Assembly: GCF_018449525.1 (NCBI RefSeq)
Contig: NZ_JAAVUS010000003.1
Coordinates: 62,001 to 126,000, forward strand
DNA: 64,000 bases
Direction of reading: 5' to 3'
Source of the DNA: Bradyrhizobium sp. dw_78
GTDB taxonomy: Bacteria > Pseudomonadota > Alphaproteobacteria > Rhizobiales > Xanthobacteraceae
A model generated the notes under the pieces. It saw only the letters and a program-made list of their open reading frames with translations, had not been told where the DNA came from and made no database searches. The position numbers and the translations under genes are program-made. Positions 7,829 through 17,268 of this stretch are shown one piece after another. The number at the start of each line of letters is the position of its first letter. Position 1 is the first letter of the stretch.

Positions 7829-8497
7829 TCACATCTCGCCGGTGAGGAACGGATTGGTCATCCGCTCCTGGCCGATGCTGGAGCCCGCGCCGTGGCCGCA
7901 GATGAATCCGACATCGTCGCCGAGCGGCAGGAGCTTTTCGGTGATCGATTGAATCAGCGTGGCGTGGCTGCCGCCGGGCAGATCGGTGCGCCCGACCGAG
8001 CCATTGAACAGCACGTCGCCGACATGGGCAAACCGCATTTCCTTGTTGAAGAACACCACGCTGCCGGGCGAATGGCCCGGACAATGCAGGATGTCGAAGC
8101 TCAGTTCGCCGATTAAGACCTGGTCGCCTTCATTGAGCCAGCGGTCCGGCGCGAAATCGCGCACGCCGGTCATGCCGAAGCGCGCACCGCTCGAGACCAC
8201 GTTGTCGAGCAGGAACTTGTCGTCGCTATGCGGACCTTCGATCGGCACCTTCAGTGCGTCGCGCAATTCGGCGGCGCCGCCGACATGATCGATATGGCCA
8301 TGCGTGAGCCAGATCTTCTCGACATTCACCTTGCTTTGCGCGATCGCGGCCTGGATCTTGGGCACGTCGCCGCCGGGATCGATCACGACGGCTTTCCTGG
8401 TGGCCTCGCACCATAGCAAGGTGCAATTCTGCTCGAACAGCGTCACCGGGATGATGACCGCGCCGGCCTTAGCCTTGGTCTGGGTTTCGTTTGCCAT
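7829..8497 (-). CDS. MBL-fold metallo-hydrolase (glyoxalase II-like, YcbL type)
   Basis: 222 aa, single metallo-beta-lactamase fold. The THGHIDHVGG motif (HxHxDH metal site), CPGHSPGSV with the next metal histidine, GDVLFNGSVGRTDLPGG with the bridging aspartate, and the final CGHGAGSS histidine are all present, so a binuclear metal site is complete. The GSVGRTDLPGG signature is that of the YcbL/type II glyoxalase-like subgroup, which hydrolyses thioesters; a true hydroxyacylglutathione hydrolase (gloB) is encoded separately at 51950-52717. It is divergent from the alpha-glucosidase gene. The exact substrate cannot be read from sequence. Confidence 0.88.
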   Translation of the reverse strand: MANETQTKAKAGAVIIPVTLFEQNCTLLWCEATRKAVVIDPGGDVPKIQAAIAQSKVNVEKIWLTHGHIDHVGGAAELRDALKVPIEGPHSDDKFLLDNVVSSGARFGMTGVRDFAPDRWLNEGDQVLIGELSFDILHCPGHSPGSVVFFNKEMRFAHVGDVLFNGSVGRTDLPGGSHATLIQSITEKLLPLGDDVGFICGHGAGSSIGQERMTNPFLTGEM

Positions 8498-8655
8498 ACC
8501 GGAACAATGCCGATTTTTTTCGCGCCGCCAAGCAAAATCAAGGTGAAAAGGCCGGCGCTTGCCGTTTCTCCGTCATCTTCCCGCCGTTTGATCCGAACCG
8601 GCGCACGACTCCGGCGTTACCTCGCGCAGCGCGATTTCGGAAGAATGATTGCAAG

Positions 8656-10269
8656 ATGGATCAAAGCGGCGACTCCTGGTGGAAGGACGGCATTTTTTAT
8701 CAGGTCTATCCGCGCTCGTTCCAGGATTCCGATGCGGACGGGGTCGGCGATATCAAGGGCATCCTCGATCGGCTGCCCTATCTGGCCTCACTTGGCGTTG
8801 ACGCGGTCTGGCTGTCGCCGATCTTTCCGTCGCCGATGGCCGATTTCGGCTACGACATCTCGGACTATACCGGGATCGATCCGCTGTTCGGGACCATGAA
8901 GGATTTCGACGCGCTGGTGGATGCGGCGCATTCCTCGGGCCTCAAGATCGTCCTCGACCTGGTCCCGAACCACACGTCCGAGCAGCATCCGTGGTTCGTC
9001 GAAAGCCGGAGCTCGCGCGATAATGTGATGCGCGACTGGTACATCTGGCGCGATCCCGGGCCGGACGGCGGGCCGCCGAACAACTGGCTGTCCGAATTCG
9101 GCGGCAGCGCCTGGACGCGCGACGAAGCGACGGGACAATATTATTATCACGCCTTTCTCGCCCAGCAGCCGGATCTGAACTGGCGCCATCCGGCGGTGCG
9201 CGAGGCGATCCATGAGGTCATGCGCTTCTGGCTGCGCAAGGGCGTCGATGGCTTCCGCGTCGATGTGATCTGGCATCTGATCAAGGATGCGGAATTCCGC
9301 GACAATCCGCCCAACCTGTTTTATCGCGAGGGCCGTCCGCCGCATGAGAAGATCCTGACGCAATATTCCACGGATCAGCCCGAGGTTCATGACGTGGTCG
9401 CCGGGATGCGGCGCGTCACCGAGGAATTCGGCTCCCGCGTGCTGATCGGCGAGATCTATCTGCCGCTGGAGCGGCTGGTGGCTTATTACGGCAACGATCT
9501 GCAAGGCGCGCAGATGCCGTTCAACTTCGCGCTGCTCTCGACATTGTGGAGCGCGCGCTCGATTGAAAAGATCGTCACCGATTACGAACGTATGCTGCCG
9601 CCGGGCGCATGGCCGAACTGGGTGCTGGGCAATCATGATCGGCCGCGGGTGGCAAGCCGTATCGGTCGGGAGCAGGCGCGGATCGCCGCGATGCTGCTGC
9701 TGACGCTGCGCGGCACGCCGACGCTCTATTATGGCGATGAGATCGGCATGCATCAGGTCGCGATCGCGCCCGACCAGGTGCGTGATCCCTTTGAAAGGAA
9801 CGTTCCTGGCCTCGGCGTCGGCCGCGACGGCTGCCGCACCCCGATGCAGTGGGATGCGACGCCCAATGCCGGTTTCTCGACATCGGCGCCGTGGCTGCCT
9901 TTGGCGGGTGATTTTACGGATGAGAATGTGGTCAGTCTTGACCGGGATGCGCGGTCGATCCTCAATCTCTACAGGGCGCTGATCAGGCTCAGGAAGGAAA
10001 CGCCGGCGCTGGTGCTCGGCAGCTATACGCCGATCGCGGCGCATGGCGACCTCCTGCTCTATCGCCGCCAGCACGAGGGCAAGGCCCTCGTGATCGCATT
10101 GAACTTCGGCGCGGAACCCGTTTCGGTCACATCGAGTTCGATCGGATTCGATGGCGAGCTTCTGCTGTCGACATTTCTCGACCGGCAAGGTGAAAGCATC
10201 GAGGGCGTGCTGGGGCTGCGCGGCAATGAGGGCGTCATCGTCGAGGTGCCGCTCGATCGGGCCGCATGA
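8656..10269 (+). CDS. GH13 alpha-glucosidase / oligo-1,6-glucosidase family enzyme
   Basis: 537 aa from the ATG at 8656, with GGAAG about 12 bases upstream; this length is normal for the family. The (beta/alpha)8 catalytic motifs are complete: DLVPNHTS (101-108), GFRVDVI with nucleophile Asp203, IGEIYLP with acid/base Glu266, and GNHDRPR with Asp328. A DADGVGD calcium-type loop is at 25-31. It should hydrolyse alpha-1,4 or alpha-1,6 bonds of short glucosides in the cytoplasm (no signal peptide). No sugar transporter or regulator is adjacent. The frame is open farther upstream (8491) but that sequence is not family-like. Confidence 0.92.
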   Translation: MDQSGDSWWKDGIFYQVYPRSFQDSDADGVGDIKGILDRLPYLASLGVDAVWLSPIFPSPMADFGYDISDYTGIDPLFGTMKDFDALVDAAHSSGLKIVLDLVPNHTSEQHPWFVESRSSRDNVMRDWYIWRDPGPDGGPPNNWLSEFGGSAWTRDEATGQYYYHAFLAQQPDLNWRHPAVREAIHEVMRFWLRKGVDGFRVDVIWHLIKDAEFRDNPPNLFYREGRPPHEKILTQYSTDQPEVHDVVAGMRRVTEEFGSRVLIGEIYLPLERLVAYYGNDLQGAQMPFNFALLSTLWSARSIEKIVTDYERMLPPGAWPNWVLGNHDRPRVASRIGREQARIAAMLLLTLRGTPTLYYGDEIGMHQVAIAPDQVRDPFERNVPGLGVGRDGCRTPMQWDATPNAGFSTSAPWLPLAGDFTDENVVSLDRDARSILNLYRALIRLRKETPALVLGSYTPIAAHGDLLLYRRQHEGKALVIALNFGAEPVSVTSSSIGFDGELLLSTFLDRQGESIEGVLGLRGNEGVIVEVPLDRAA

Positions 10270-10351
10270 GTCTTCCCAGCGCGATTGGCCGGTAGGTAGC
10301 CGGAGGGGCGCACGCCGGCTAAAACCAGTTGCGCTGTTCGTGTTGTGTTCT

Positions 10352-10849
10352 ATGGTCGCGGCGATGGAAACGCCAGCGCGCCAGATCAGCCTCGTGCCCC
10401 CGGTGGATCGCCGGCAGTCGGAGACGGCGGCCGCGATCGCGCGCGGCACCGCGCGGCTGTTGCGGTCGCTGGGCTTTGCCTGCATCAGCGAATTGCCGCT
10501 GCCGTCAGGCAGGCGCGCCGATCTGGTGGCCCTGAACGAACGCGGCGAGATCTGGATCGTCGAGATCAAATCATCGGTCGAGGATCTGCGCGCCGACCAG
10601 AAATGGCCCGAATACCGCGCGCATTGCGACCGGCTGTTCTTTGCGTTCACGCAGGATTTGCCGTGCGAGATCTTTCCCGAACAGACCGGCCTGATCGTCG
10701 CGGACGCCTATGGCGCCCACATGCATTGCGAGGCGCCGGAGCATCGCCTGCCGGCGCCAACCCGCAAGCTGATGACGGTGCGGTTTGCGCTGGCCGCGGC
10801 GCAACGGATCAACCGCCTGGTCGATCCGCAAGGCCATGCGGAGTTCTAA
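10352..10849 (+). CDS. mmcB: MmcB-type DNA repair nuclease-like protein
   Basis: About 165 aa. The core reads RRADLVALNERGEIWIVEIK, giving the D...ExK arrangement of a PD-(D/E)xK nuclease fold, within the family (DUF1052) named MmcB in Caulobacter, where it is linked to damage-induced repair. A KWPEYRAHCDRLFFA segment after the motif is also characteristic. A second in-frame ATG at 10364 is an alternative start. It is followed by a strong hairpin (10948-10975) before the convergent regR gene. Family call is good; the exact role in this organism is inferred from the Caulobacter protein. Confidence 0.82.
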   Translation: MVAAMETPARQISLVPPVDRRQSETAAAIARGTARLLRSLGFACISELPLPSGRRADLVALNERGEIWIVEIKSSVEDLRADQKWPEYRAHCDRLFFAFTQDLPCEIFPEQTGLIVADAYGAHMHCEAPEHRLPAPTRKLMTVRFALAAAQRINRLVDPQGHAEF

Positions 10850-10903
10850 AGCAGGATAAGCTTTGGTTGAATCGATTTGGCCGCATGCTTCGTCCACCTC
10901 TCC

Positions 10904-10980
10904 CGATGGGAGAGGTAAACTTCCGATGCCATCCCGTCTCAACCTAAACTCATCTCGCACTGGAGCGGGATGAGTTTTCT
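10904..10980. terminator. Hairpin pair between convergent mmcB and regR
   Basis: A first short hairpin CCTCTCCCGATGGGAGAGG lies near 10900-10918. A second has an 11-bp stem, ACTCATCTCGC (10948-10958) with GCGGGATGAGT (10965-10975, one G-T pair), loop of six, then TTTTCTT on the plus strand. The second fits an intrinsic terminator for mmcB and may also serve the opposing regR. Confidence 0.7.
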
Positions 10981-11013
10981 TCGAATCGTCACACGATTCC
11001 GCTGAATACTCTT

Positions 11014-11568
11014 CTATCGCGGCGCGCGCTTGGCGAGGATGCGCTGCAAGGTGCGCCGATGCATGTTCAGCTGGCGTGCCGTCTCCGAGACGTTGCGGTT
11101 GCACATCTCGTAGATGCGCTGGATATGCTCCCAGCGCACGCGGTCGGCCGACATCGGATTATGCGGCAATTCGGATTTCTCGGTGCCGCTCGCCAGCAAC
11201 GCCGCCACGACATCGTCGGCGTCGGCGGGCTTCGACAGATAATCCACCGCGCCCATCTTCACCGCGGTCACGGCGGTGGCGATGTTGCCATAGCCGGTCA
11301 GCACGATGGCGCGCGCTTCGGGGCGCTTGCGCTTCAGGGCCGACACCACGTCGAGGCCGTTGCCGTCGCCGAGCCGCAGATCCACCACCGCAAAGGCCGG
11401 CGCGGCCTTGCCTATCTGCGTCAGGCCGTCGGAGACGCTGTCGCAGGAGGTCACCGCGAAGCCGCGCGTTTCCATGGCGCGCGACAGGCGCTCCAGAAAC
11501 GGCTTGTCGTCTTCAACGATCAGGAGGGAGCGGTCGGCTTGATCGGTCAGTTCGGCGATCGCGTTCAC
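11014..11568 (-). CDS. regR: Response regulator RegR/ActR/PrrA family
   Basis: 184 aa. The receiver domain occupies about residues 15-128 with the acidic pair ED20-D21, phosphoacceptor Asp63 in VVDLRLGDGNG and the conserved Lys near 112 (YLSKPAD). The C-terminal 40 residues form a Fis-type helix-turn-helix (NVSETARQLNMHRRTLQRIL), identical in style to RegR/RegA, with the proline-containing linker typical of the family. RegR activates or represses genes for low-oxygen metabolism and nitrogen fixation. It lies downstream of regS on the same strand after a 136-base gap, so both are probably expressed together. In Bradyrhizobium, RegR acts with NifA and FixK networks; that part is established knowledge, not seen here. 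Confidence 0.94.
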   Translation of the reverse strand: MNAIAELTDQADRSLLIVEDDKPFLERLSRAMETRGFAVTSCDSVSDGLTQIGKAAPAFAVVDLRLGDGNGLDVVSALKRKRPEARAIVLTGYGNIATAVTAVKMGAVDYLSKPADADDVVAALLASGTEKSELPHNPMSADRVRWEHIQRIYEMCNRNVSETARQLNMHRRTLQRILAKRAPR

Positions 11569-11704
11569 GGCTTTGGTATCCTCTGGCGGACAACGACGTA
11601 TATATGGCGTGCGCGCGGAGCGCTGCCAAGTAAGACCAATGAGTGAACTTAAAGAAGATCCCTAAAATAGGTCAGGTATCGCTACCAATTGTCGCAACCG
11701 GCAC

Positions 11705-13030
11705 TCAAGACGCTGGTTCGCCTGACGTTTCGCCCGCCTCGAAACGGCTGCGCGGCCAGGTGATATGCACGATCGCGCCATGTTCCGGAAAAACCCGGTT
11801 GCTGAACGAGACTTTGGCGCCGGTGCGCTCCAGCAGCGTGCGGGCGATGAACACCCCGAGGCCGAGGCCGCCGCGCTCGCTCTGGGTCTCGTCGGCACTG
11901 CGCCGCCGCGACAAATAGGGCTCGCCAATCCGCTTCAGCATGTCGGGGGCGATGCCCGGTCCGTCGTCGGAGATCACGATCTCGACCTTCTCGTTATTCC
12001 ACCACGCATTCACCTCGACCGTGTTGCGGGCGAAATCGACCGCGTTTTCCAGGATGTTGCCGACCCCGTAAAGAATCGCCGGATTGCGGGTGCCGACCGG
12101 CTCGGGCGTCGCGGCCACCGCGATCCGCACCTTGATCGCAACGTCGAAATCGCGATGCGGCGCCACCGTCTCCTCGATCAGCGTCGACAGCGGCATGTGG
12201 TCGAACGGCGCGCCGGTCGCCGACAATTGCGTGATCTTGCCGAGGATATCGCGGCAGCGCTGCGCCTGCTCGCGCAGGGTCTTGATGTCGGCGGTCAATG
12301 GACTGCCGTCCGGGATGGTTCGCTCAAGTTCGCGCGAAATCAGGAAGATCGTCGACAGCGGGGTTCCGAGTTCGTGGGCCGCCGCGGCGGCAAGGCCGTC
12401 GAGCTGGGTCAGATGCTGTTCGCGCGTCAGCACCAGTTCGGTGGCGGCCAGGGCATCCGAGAGCTGGCGGGCTTCTTCGGCAACCTGGAACGCGTAAAGG
12501 CTGGTGACGCCGATCGCGACCGCGATCGAGAGCCAGACGCCGAATAGATAGATCGGCGGCAGCACCAGGGGATCGTCGCTGTCCCACGGCAGCGGCAGAT
12601 GGAAGAACACCAGCACCGAGGCGCAGACGATAGCGAGCACGCCGAGCGCGATCGTCAGCCGGATCGGCAACGCGGTCGATGAAATCAGGACCGGCGCGAG
12701 GAACAGAAACGAAAACGGATTTTCGAGGCCGCCGGTGAAAAACAGTAGCCCGGCCAGTTCGATGATATTGAGTGCGAGCAGCGCGGCGGCATAGATCGGC
12801 TCCAGCCGCTGCATCGGATCGAAGGCGATCTGGAAACCGAGGTTGAGCAGGGCCGACAGGCTGATGATGGCGAGGCAGGGCACGACCTCGACGTCGAATT
12901 CGAGCCCCTGCGCGACGATGAAGATCGCCGCAAGCTGGCCGAGCACGGCGAGCCAGCGCAGCCGCAAGATCGTATCCAGACGGACATAGCGGCGCGGATG
13001 ACGAAAATCGGAGGCGGCAACGTCGGTCAT
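11705..13030 (-). CDS. regS: Redox-sensing histidine kinase RegS/RegB/PrrB family
   Basis: 441 aa with six membrane helices between about 28 and 182. The ubiquinone-associated motif GGLENPFSFLF (100-110) and the H box AAAAAHELGTPLST with His219 are diagnostic of RegB/RegS kinases. Cys259 in QRCRDIL sits where the redox-active cysteine of RegB dimers is found. N, G1 and G2 boxes follow (NILENAVDFA, DDGPGIAP, GGLGLGVF). It senses quinone pool or redox state and phosphorylates the RegR regulator encoded just downstream. Divergent from the ABC exporter genes, 100 bases apart. Confidence 0.94.
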   Translation of the reverse strand: MTDVAASDFRHPRRYVRLDTILRLRWLAVLGQLAAIFIVAQGLEFDVEVVPCLAIISLSALLNLGFQIAFDPMQRLEPIYAAALLALNIIELAGLLFFTGGLENPFSFLFLAPVLISSTALPIRLTIALGVLAIVCASVLVFFHLPLPWDSDDPLVLPPIYLFGVWLSIAVAIGVTSLYAFQVAEEARQLSDALAATELVLTREQHLTQLDGLAAAAAHELGTPLSTIFLISRELERTIPDGSPLTADIKTLREQAQRCRDILGKITQLSATGAPFDHMPLSTLIEETVAPHRDFDVAIKVRIAVAATPEPVGTRNPAILYGVGNILENAVDFARNTVEVNAWWNNEKVEIVISDDGPGIAPDMLKRIGEPYLSRRRSADETQSERGGLGLGVFIARTLLERTGAKVSFSNRVFPEHGAIVHITWPRSRFEAGETSGEPAS

Positions 13031-13146
13031 CCCGGCAGTTTAACGGCGCATCGTTCCGACCACAAATGAGGCCGTCCAGAAGCCTTCCATATCCTGGTCC
13101 TGCCAAGTCTTGCGCTCGCCGCCGCGATGGCTCAATGAACGGCCGC

Positions 13147-13938
13147 ATGATGCGTGACGACACCATATTACCCGCTTCACCCGTGGCCGACCGGCCGGCA
13201 CCGGCGGTCGAGGTTTTCAACCTGGTCAAGCTCTACAAGGCCACCCGCGCCGTCGACGATGTCTCGTTCCGGATCGCGCGCGGCAGCATCACCGGATTGC
13301 TCGGCGGCAACGGCGCCGGCAAGACCACGACCATCGCAATGATCATGGGACTGGTGCTGCCGACCTCGGGGCGGATCCGGGTGCTGGGCTTTCCGATGCC
13401 GGAGCAAAGCGCCGAAGTGCTCGGCCGGATGAATTTCGAAAGTCCCTATGTCGACATGCCGATGCGGCTCACGGTGCGGCAGAATCTGACGATCTTCGGC
13501 CGGCTTTACGCCGTGCCGAATTTGCGCGAGCGCATCGCGCGGCTTGCCGCCGACCTCGATCTCGGCGATTTCCTGGATCGCGCCAACGGCAAGCTATCCG
13601 CCGGGCAGAAAACCCGCGTGGCGCTGGCGAAGGCGTTGGTCAACCAGCCCGAACTGCTGCTGCTGGACGAGCCGACGGCTTCGCTCGATCCGGATACCGC
13701 CGACTGGATCCGGCAGCATCTGGAGACCTATCGCAAGGCGCATGGCGCGACTATTCTGCTCGCCTCGCACAACATGCTGGAGGTAGAAAGATTGTGCGAC
13801 CGCGTCATCATCATGAAGCGTGGCCGCATCGTGGACGACGACAGCCCCGACGGGATCATGGCCCGCTATAACCGCACCACGCTCGAAGAGGTGTTTCTCG
13901 ACGTCGCGCGCGGCCGCAGCCAGGAGACGTCGTCATGA
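13147..13938 (+). CDS. ABC transporter ATP-binding protein
   Basis: About 263 aa. Walker A GGNGAGKTT, the signature LSAGQKTRVALAKAL (the Q form of LSGGQ), Walker B LLLLDEP and the switch histidine in LLASHN are all present, so it is an active ATPase of the ABC-2 export type (CcmA/NatA-like). The next gene starts with a 4-base ATGA overlap and encodes the membrane partner. Two adjacent ATGs (13147, 13150) and one at 13135 are possible starts, none with a clear ribosome site. Substrate unknown. Confidence 0.88.
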   Translation: MMRDDTILPASPVADRPAPAVEVFNLVKLYKATRAVDDVSFRIARGSITGLLGGNGAGKTTTIAMIMGLVLPTSGRIRVLGFPMPEQSAEVLGRMNFESPYVDMPMRLTVRQNLTIFGRLYAVPNLRERIARLAADLDLGDFLDRANGKLSAGQKTRVALAKALVNQPELLLLDEPTASLDPDTADWIRQHLETYRKAHGATILLASHNMLEVERLCDRVIIMKRGRIVDDDSPDGIMARYNRTTLEEVFLDVARGRSQETSS

Positions 13939-14753
13939 ACGCGCGTGTTACGGCCGCGGGCATCTCGCCGCGCCGGATCGGCGCGATGATCCTGCGCTAT
14001 TGGTATCTCTTGATGTCGTCATGGCCGCGGCTGTTGGAACTGATCTACTGGCCGGCGCTGCAGATCATCACCTGGGGCTTCCTGCAAACCTATATCGCGC
14101 AGACTTCGGGGTTTTTCGCGCGCGCCGGCGGCTCGCTGATCGGCGCCGTGATCCTGTGGGACATCCTGTTCCGCGGCCAGCTCGGCTTTTCGGTCTCGTT
14201 CCTCGAGGAGATGTGGGCGCGCAACCTCGGCAACCTGATGATGAGCCCGCTCAAGCCGATCGAATTCCTGATCGCGCTGATGGTGATGAGCCTGATCCGG
14301 CTTGCGATCGGCGTGATCCCGATGACGCTGCTGGCGATGGTCTTCTTCGACTTCAATTTCTACGGCATCGGGCTGCCGCTGATCGTGTTCTTCTGCAACC
14401 TGATCTTCACCAGCTGGTCGGTCGGAATCCTGGTCTCGGGCCTGGTGCTGCGCAACGGCCTCGGCGCGGAGAGCGTCGTCTGGACACTGATGTTCGGCAT
14501 CATGCCGCTGGCCTGCATTTACTATCCGGTAACGGTGTTGCCGCACTGGCTGCAATATGTCGCCTGGGCGCTGCCGCCGACCTATGTGTTCGAAGGCATG
14601 CGCGCGCTGTTGATCGATCATCTCTTTCGCGCCGATCTCATGATCGACGCCTTCGCCATCAACATCGCGTTGTTCGTGGCGTCATTTGCGACATTCCTTG
14701 CCCTTTTACGCAGCGCCAAGCGGCATGGCTCGTTGCTTCAGGGCGGCGAATAG
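13935..14753 (+). CDS. ABC-2 type transporter permease
   Basis: 272 aa with about six membrane helices and the ABC-2 layout: two helices, a conserved amphipathic stretch (MWARNLGNLMMSPLKPIEFL), then four more. The start overlaps the ATPase stop by four bases, indicating translational coupling and a two-protein exporter. The segment around SVVWTLMFGIMPLACIYYPV fits the permease family that includes drug or polysaccharide exporters. Substrate cannot be inferred; no glycosyltransferase genes are near. Confidence 0.85.
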   Translation: MNARVTAAGISPRRIGAMILRYWYLLMSSWPRLLELIYWPALQIITWGFLQTYIAQTSGFFARAGGSLIGAVILWDILFRGQLGFSVSFLEEMWARNLGNLMMSPLKPIEFLIALMVMSLIRLAIGVIPMTLLAMVFFDFNFYGIGLPLIVFFCNLIFTSWSVGILVSGLVLRNGLGAESVVWTLMFGIMPLACIYYPVTVLPHWLQYVAWALPPTYVFEGMRALLIDHLFRADLMIDAFAINIALFVASFATFLALLRSAKRHGSLLQGGE

Positions 14754-14875
14754 GCCGATCTACCCCATGAATCCGAGGGTTTTGCGCATCCTGGGACGGC
14801 GGATAGGTCAATCGGCGGATTGACGCATTCTTATGCATCCGGCACTATGTTGCGATGCAAAAGGGACATGACGAG

Positions 14876-16204
14876 ATGCCGATTGGTGAATTTGGCGGCG
14901 CGCCGCCGCTGGCAACTGAAGGCAGTCCGGCGCTGACCACGCCGATGTACTGGATGTACGAGATGGCCCACGCCTCGCTCAATCCGGCGCGCGCGGTCAC
15001 GGACGCCGCGAAGATGCTGTTTCAAAACCCGCTGAATCCGTGGTCGCAAACCGAGTTCGGCAAATCGGTTGCCGCTGGTTGCGAACTGTTCGAGCGCACC
15101 ACCCGCCGCTACGGCAAGCCCGAATGGGGGCTTGATAGCACCGAGGTCAATGGCGTGCGCACGCCGATCGAAGTCCGCTCGGTGTGGGAAAAACCGTTCT
15201 GCCGCCTGTTGTATTTCGATCGTCAACTGGCGCGCCCGTTGCGCAGCCCGCAGCCGCGCGTGCTGATCGTGGCGCCGATGTCCGGTCACTACGCGACATT
15301 GCTGCGCGGTACGGTCGAGGCCTTCCTGCCGACGCATGAGGTCTACATCACCGACTGGTCGGACGCGCGGATGGTGCCGCTGTCGGAAGGCCGCTTCGAT
15401 CTCGACGATTACGTCGATTACCTGATCGAGATGCTGCATGTACTCGGCGGCAACGTCCATGTGATCGCGGTTTGCCAGCCGGCGGTGCCGGTGCTGGCGG
15501 CGGTTTCGGTCATGGAAGCCGAGCAGGATCCCTATGTGCCGGTCTCGATGACGCTGATGGGCGGACCGATCGATACGCGGCGCAATCCGACCGCCGTCAA
15601 CAATCTCGCGGCCGAGCGCGGCATCGACTGGTTCCGCAACAACGTCATTACCAAGGTGCCGTTTCCGCATCCGGGCGTGATGCGCGACGTCTATCCCGGG
15701 TTCCTGCAGCTCAACGGCTTCATCAGCATGAACCTCGATCGCCATGTCGACGCGCACAAGAACCTGTTCGCCAATCTGGTGAAGGGCGATGGTGATCTGG
15801 TCGACAAGCACCGCGATTTCTATGACGAATATCTCGCGGTCATGGACCTGACGGCGGAATATTATCTGCAGACCGTCGATCTCGTCTTCGTCAAGCATGC
15901 GCTGCCGAAAGGCGAGATGACTCACCGCGGCGTGCCGGTCGATCCGTCAAAGATCACGCGGGTCGCGCTGATGACGGTGGAAGGCGAGAAGGACGACATC
16001 TCCGGACTCGGCCAAACCGAGGCGACACATGCGCTGTGCAGTTCGATTCCCGATCATCGCCGGGTGCATTACGTGCAAATGGGCGTCGGACATTACGGTG
16101 TGTTCAACGGTTCGCGTTTCCGATCGGAAATCGTGCCGCGCATTTCCGATTTCATGATGTCGGCAGCGAGTGTGAAGCCTTCCTTGGCTGCGGCTGCTGA
16201 ATAA
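14876..16204 (+). CDS. phaZ: Intracellular polyhydroxyalkanoate (PHB) depolymerase
   Basis: 442 aa from ATG 14876, which has AAGGGA about nine bases upstream; an in-frame ATG at 14855 would add seven residues. It matches the intracellular PhaZ1-type depolymerase: VLIVAPMSGHYATLLRG strand-turn, and the nucleophile segment IAVCQPAVPVLAA where cysteine replaces the usual lipase-box serine, an established feature of this family. The later DDISGLGQTEATHALC segment and YVQMGVGHYGVFNGSRF carry the likely Asp and His. It degrades stored PHB granules to 3-hydroxybutyrate. phaA, phaB and phaR are elsewhere in this window (45-48 kb). Confidence 0.92.
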   Translation: MPIGEFGGAPPLATEGSPALTTPMYWMYEMAHASLNPARAVTDAAKMLFQNPLNPWSQTEFGKSVAAGCELFERTTRRYGKPEWGLDSTEVNGVRTPIEVRSVWEKPFCRLLYFDRQLARPLRSPQPRVLIVAPMSGHYATLLRGTVEAFLPTHEVYITDWSDARMVPLSEGRFDLDDYVDYLIEMLHVLGGNVHVIAVCQPAVPVLAAVSVMEAEQDPYVPVSMTLMGGPIDTRRNPTAVNNLAAERGIDWFRNNVITKVPFPHPGVMRDVYPGFLQLNGFISMNLDRHVDAHKNLFANLVKGDGDLVDKHRDFYDEYLAVMDLTAEYYLQTVDLVFVKHALPKGEMTHRGVPVDPSKITRVALMTVEGEKDDISGLGQTEATHALCSSIPDHRRVHYVQMGVGHYGVFNGSRFRSEIVPRISDFMMSAASVKPSLAAAAE

Positions 16205-16486
16205 GACTGTATTTGAAGTCGAATCGGGGGGAGCGCTAACCCCCTGAATCCTCCCGCAGAATCTGGATTCACAACCCCTTGAAAGAATGAGTATTAAATC
16301 AGACTTTGATGCCGGTTCCCGAGGGTGATTCCGTAAAAATTTAATCGTTTTAGCCCCATGCTGTAGGGGGCGGACCCCGGCTAGCCCCTGTATATTGGGC
16401 AAATGATTTGTTTTTGCGCCGAGCGATTTCACTGGCGTCGGATATGGCAGAATCCGGGCGATTTCCTCCTTCCCGGACTCTCGGAC

Positions 16487-17242
16487 ATGGCTACTCGCGC
16501 GCTTCTCTATCGGCGGCCCGCCGAACCTTCGACTATTCTGGTCAAACATGGCTCCCAGTTTTTCGCGATTCGGCTGCGCCGGCATCGCCGCGCGCGGCGT
16601 TACACCCTGCGTATTCATCCAACGGACCGCGAAGCGATCCTGACCATGCCGCCGCGCGGCACAATCGCCGAAGCCAAGGATTTTGCGCAGCTTCATGGCG
16701 GCTGGATTGCCGCGCGCCTCGGCCGTTTGCCGAAGGCCGCGCCGTTTCATGCGGGTACTGTGGTGCCTTTGCGCGGCGTGCCGCACCGGATCGTGCATCG
16801 CGCCGGCGAACGCGGCACGGTGTGGACCGAAACCCGCGACAGCGGCGAGAAGGTTCTCTGCGTCGCCGGCGACGTCGAACATACCGAGCGGCGGGTCCAT
16901 GATTACCTCAAGCGCGAAGCGCGCAAGGAATTGCAGAAGGCGTCGCTTGCGCACGCCGCGGAACTCGGGGTCAGGGTCAAGCGGGTGTCGATCCGCGATC
17001 AGTCGAGCCGTTGGGGTTCATGCACGTCGGCAGGCTCGCTGTCGTTTTCGTGGCGCTTGATCCTCGCGCCGCCCTTCGTGCTCGATTATCTCGCCGCCCA
17101 CGAGGTGTCGCATCTGGTCGAGATGAATCATTCGGCGCGGTTCTGGCGGGTGGTCGCCCGGATCTGCCCGTCGGTGGAGCGCGCCAAGAACTGGCTCGAT
17201 ACCCACGGCAACGATCTGCACCGCTATGGGATCAGCGAATAA
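16487..17242 (+). CDS. YgjP-like (DUF45) M48-type metallopeptidase
   Basis: 251 aa. The zinc motif is HEVSHLVEMNHS, i.e. HExxH with the extra histidine downstream that defines the YgjP/DUF45 group, preceded by the family segment RDQSSRWGSCTSAGSLSFSWRLI. The ATG at 16487 gives the usual N terminus; an upstream in-frame start at 16403 gives sequence not seen in relatives. Soluble, no signal peptide. In other bacteria the gene is often annotated as SprT-like or as a hydrolase near phosphatase genes; its role is not established. Followed by two perfect hairpins before the convergent PBP gene. Confidence 0.86.
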   Translation: MATRALLYRRPAEPSTILVKHGSQFFAIRLRRHRRARRYTLRIHPTDREAILTMPPRGTIAEAKDFAQLHGGWIAARLGRLPKAAPFHAGTVVPLRGVPHRIVHRAGERGTVWTETRDSGEKVLCVAGDVEHTERRVHDYLKREARKELQKASLAHAAELGVRVKRVSIRDQSSRWGSCTSAGSLSFSWRLILAPPFVLDYLAAHEVSHLVEMNHSARFWRVVARICPSVERAKNWLDTHGNDLHRYGISE

Positions 17243-17268
17243 CAGCTTAGCCGATTTTACTGAACTGT

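Noticed and set aside
8788..10650. 620-codon minus-strand frame opposite the alpha-glucosidase
   Set aside because: The plus strand has a full catalytic GH13 gene; the opposite frame lacks any recognisable domain.
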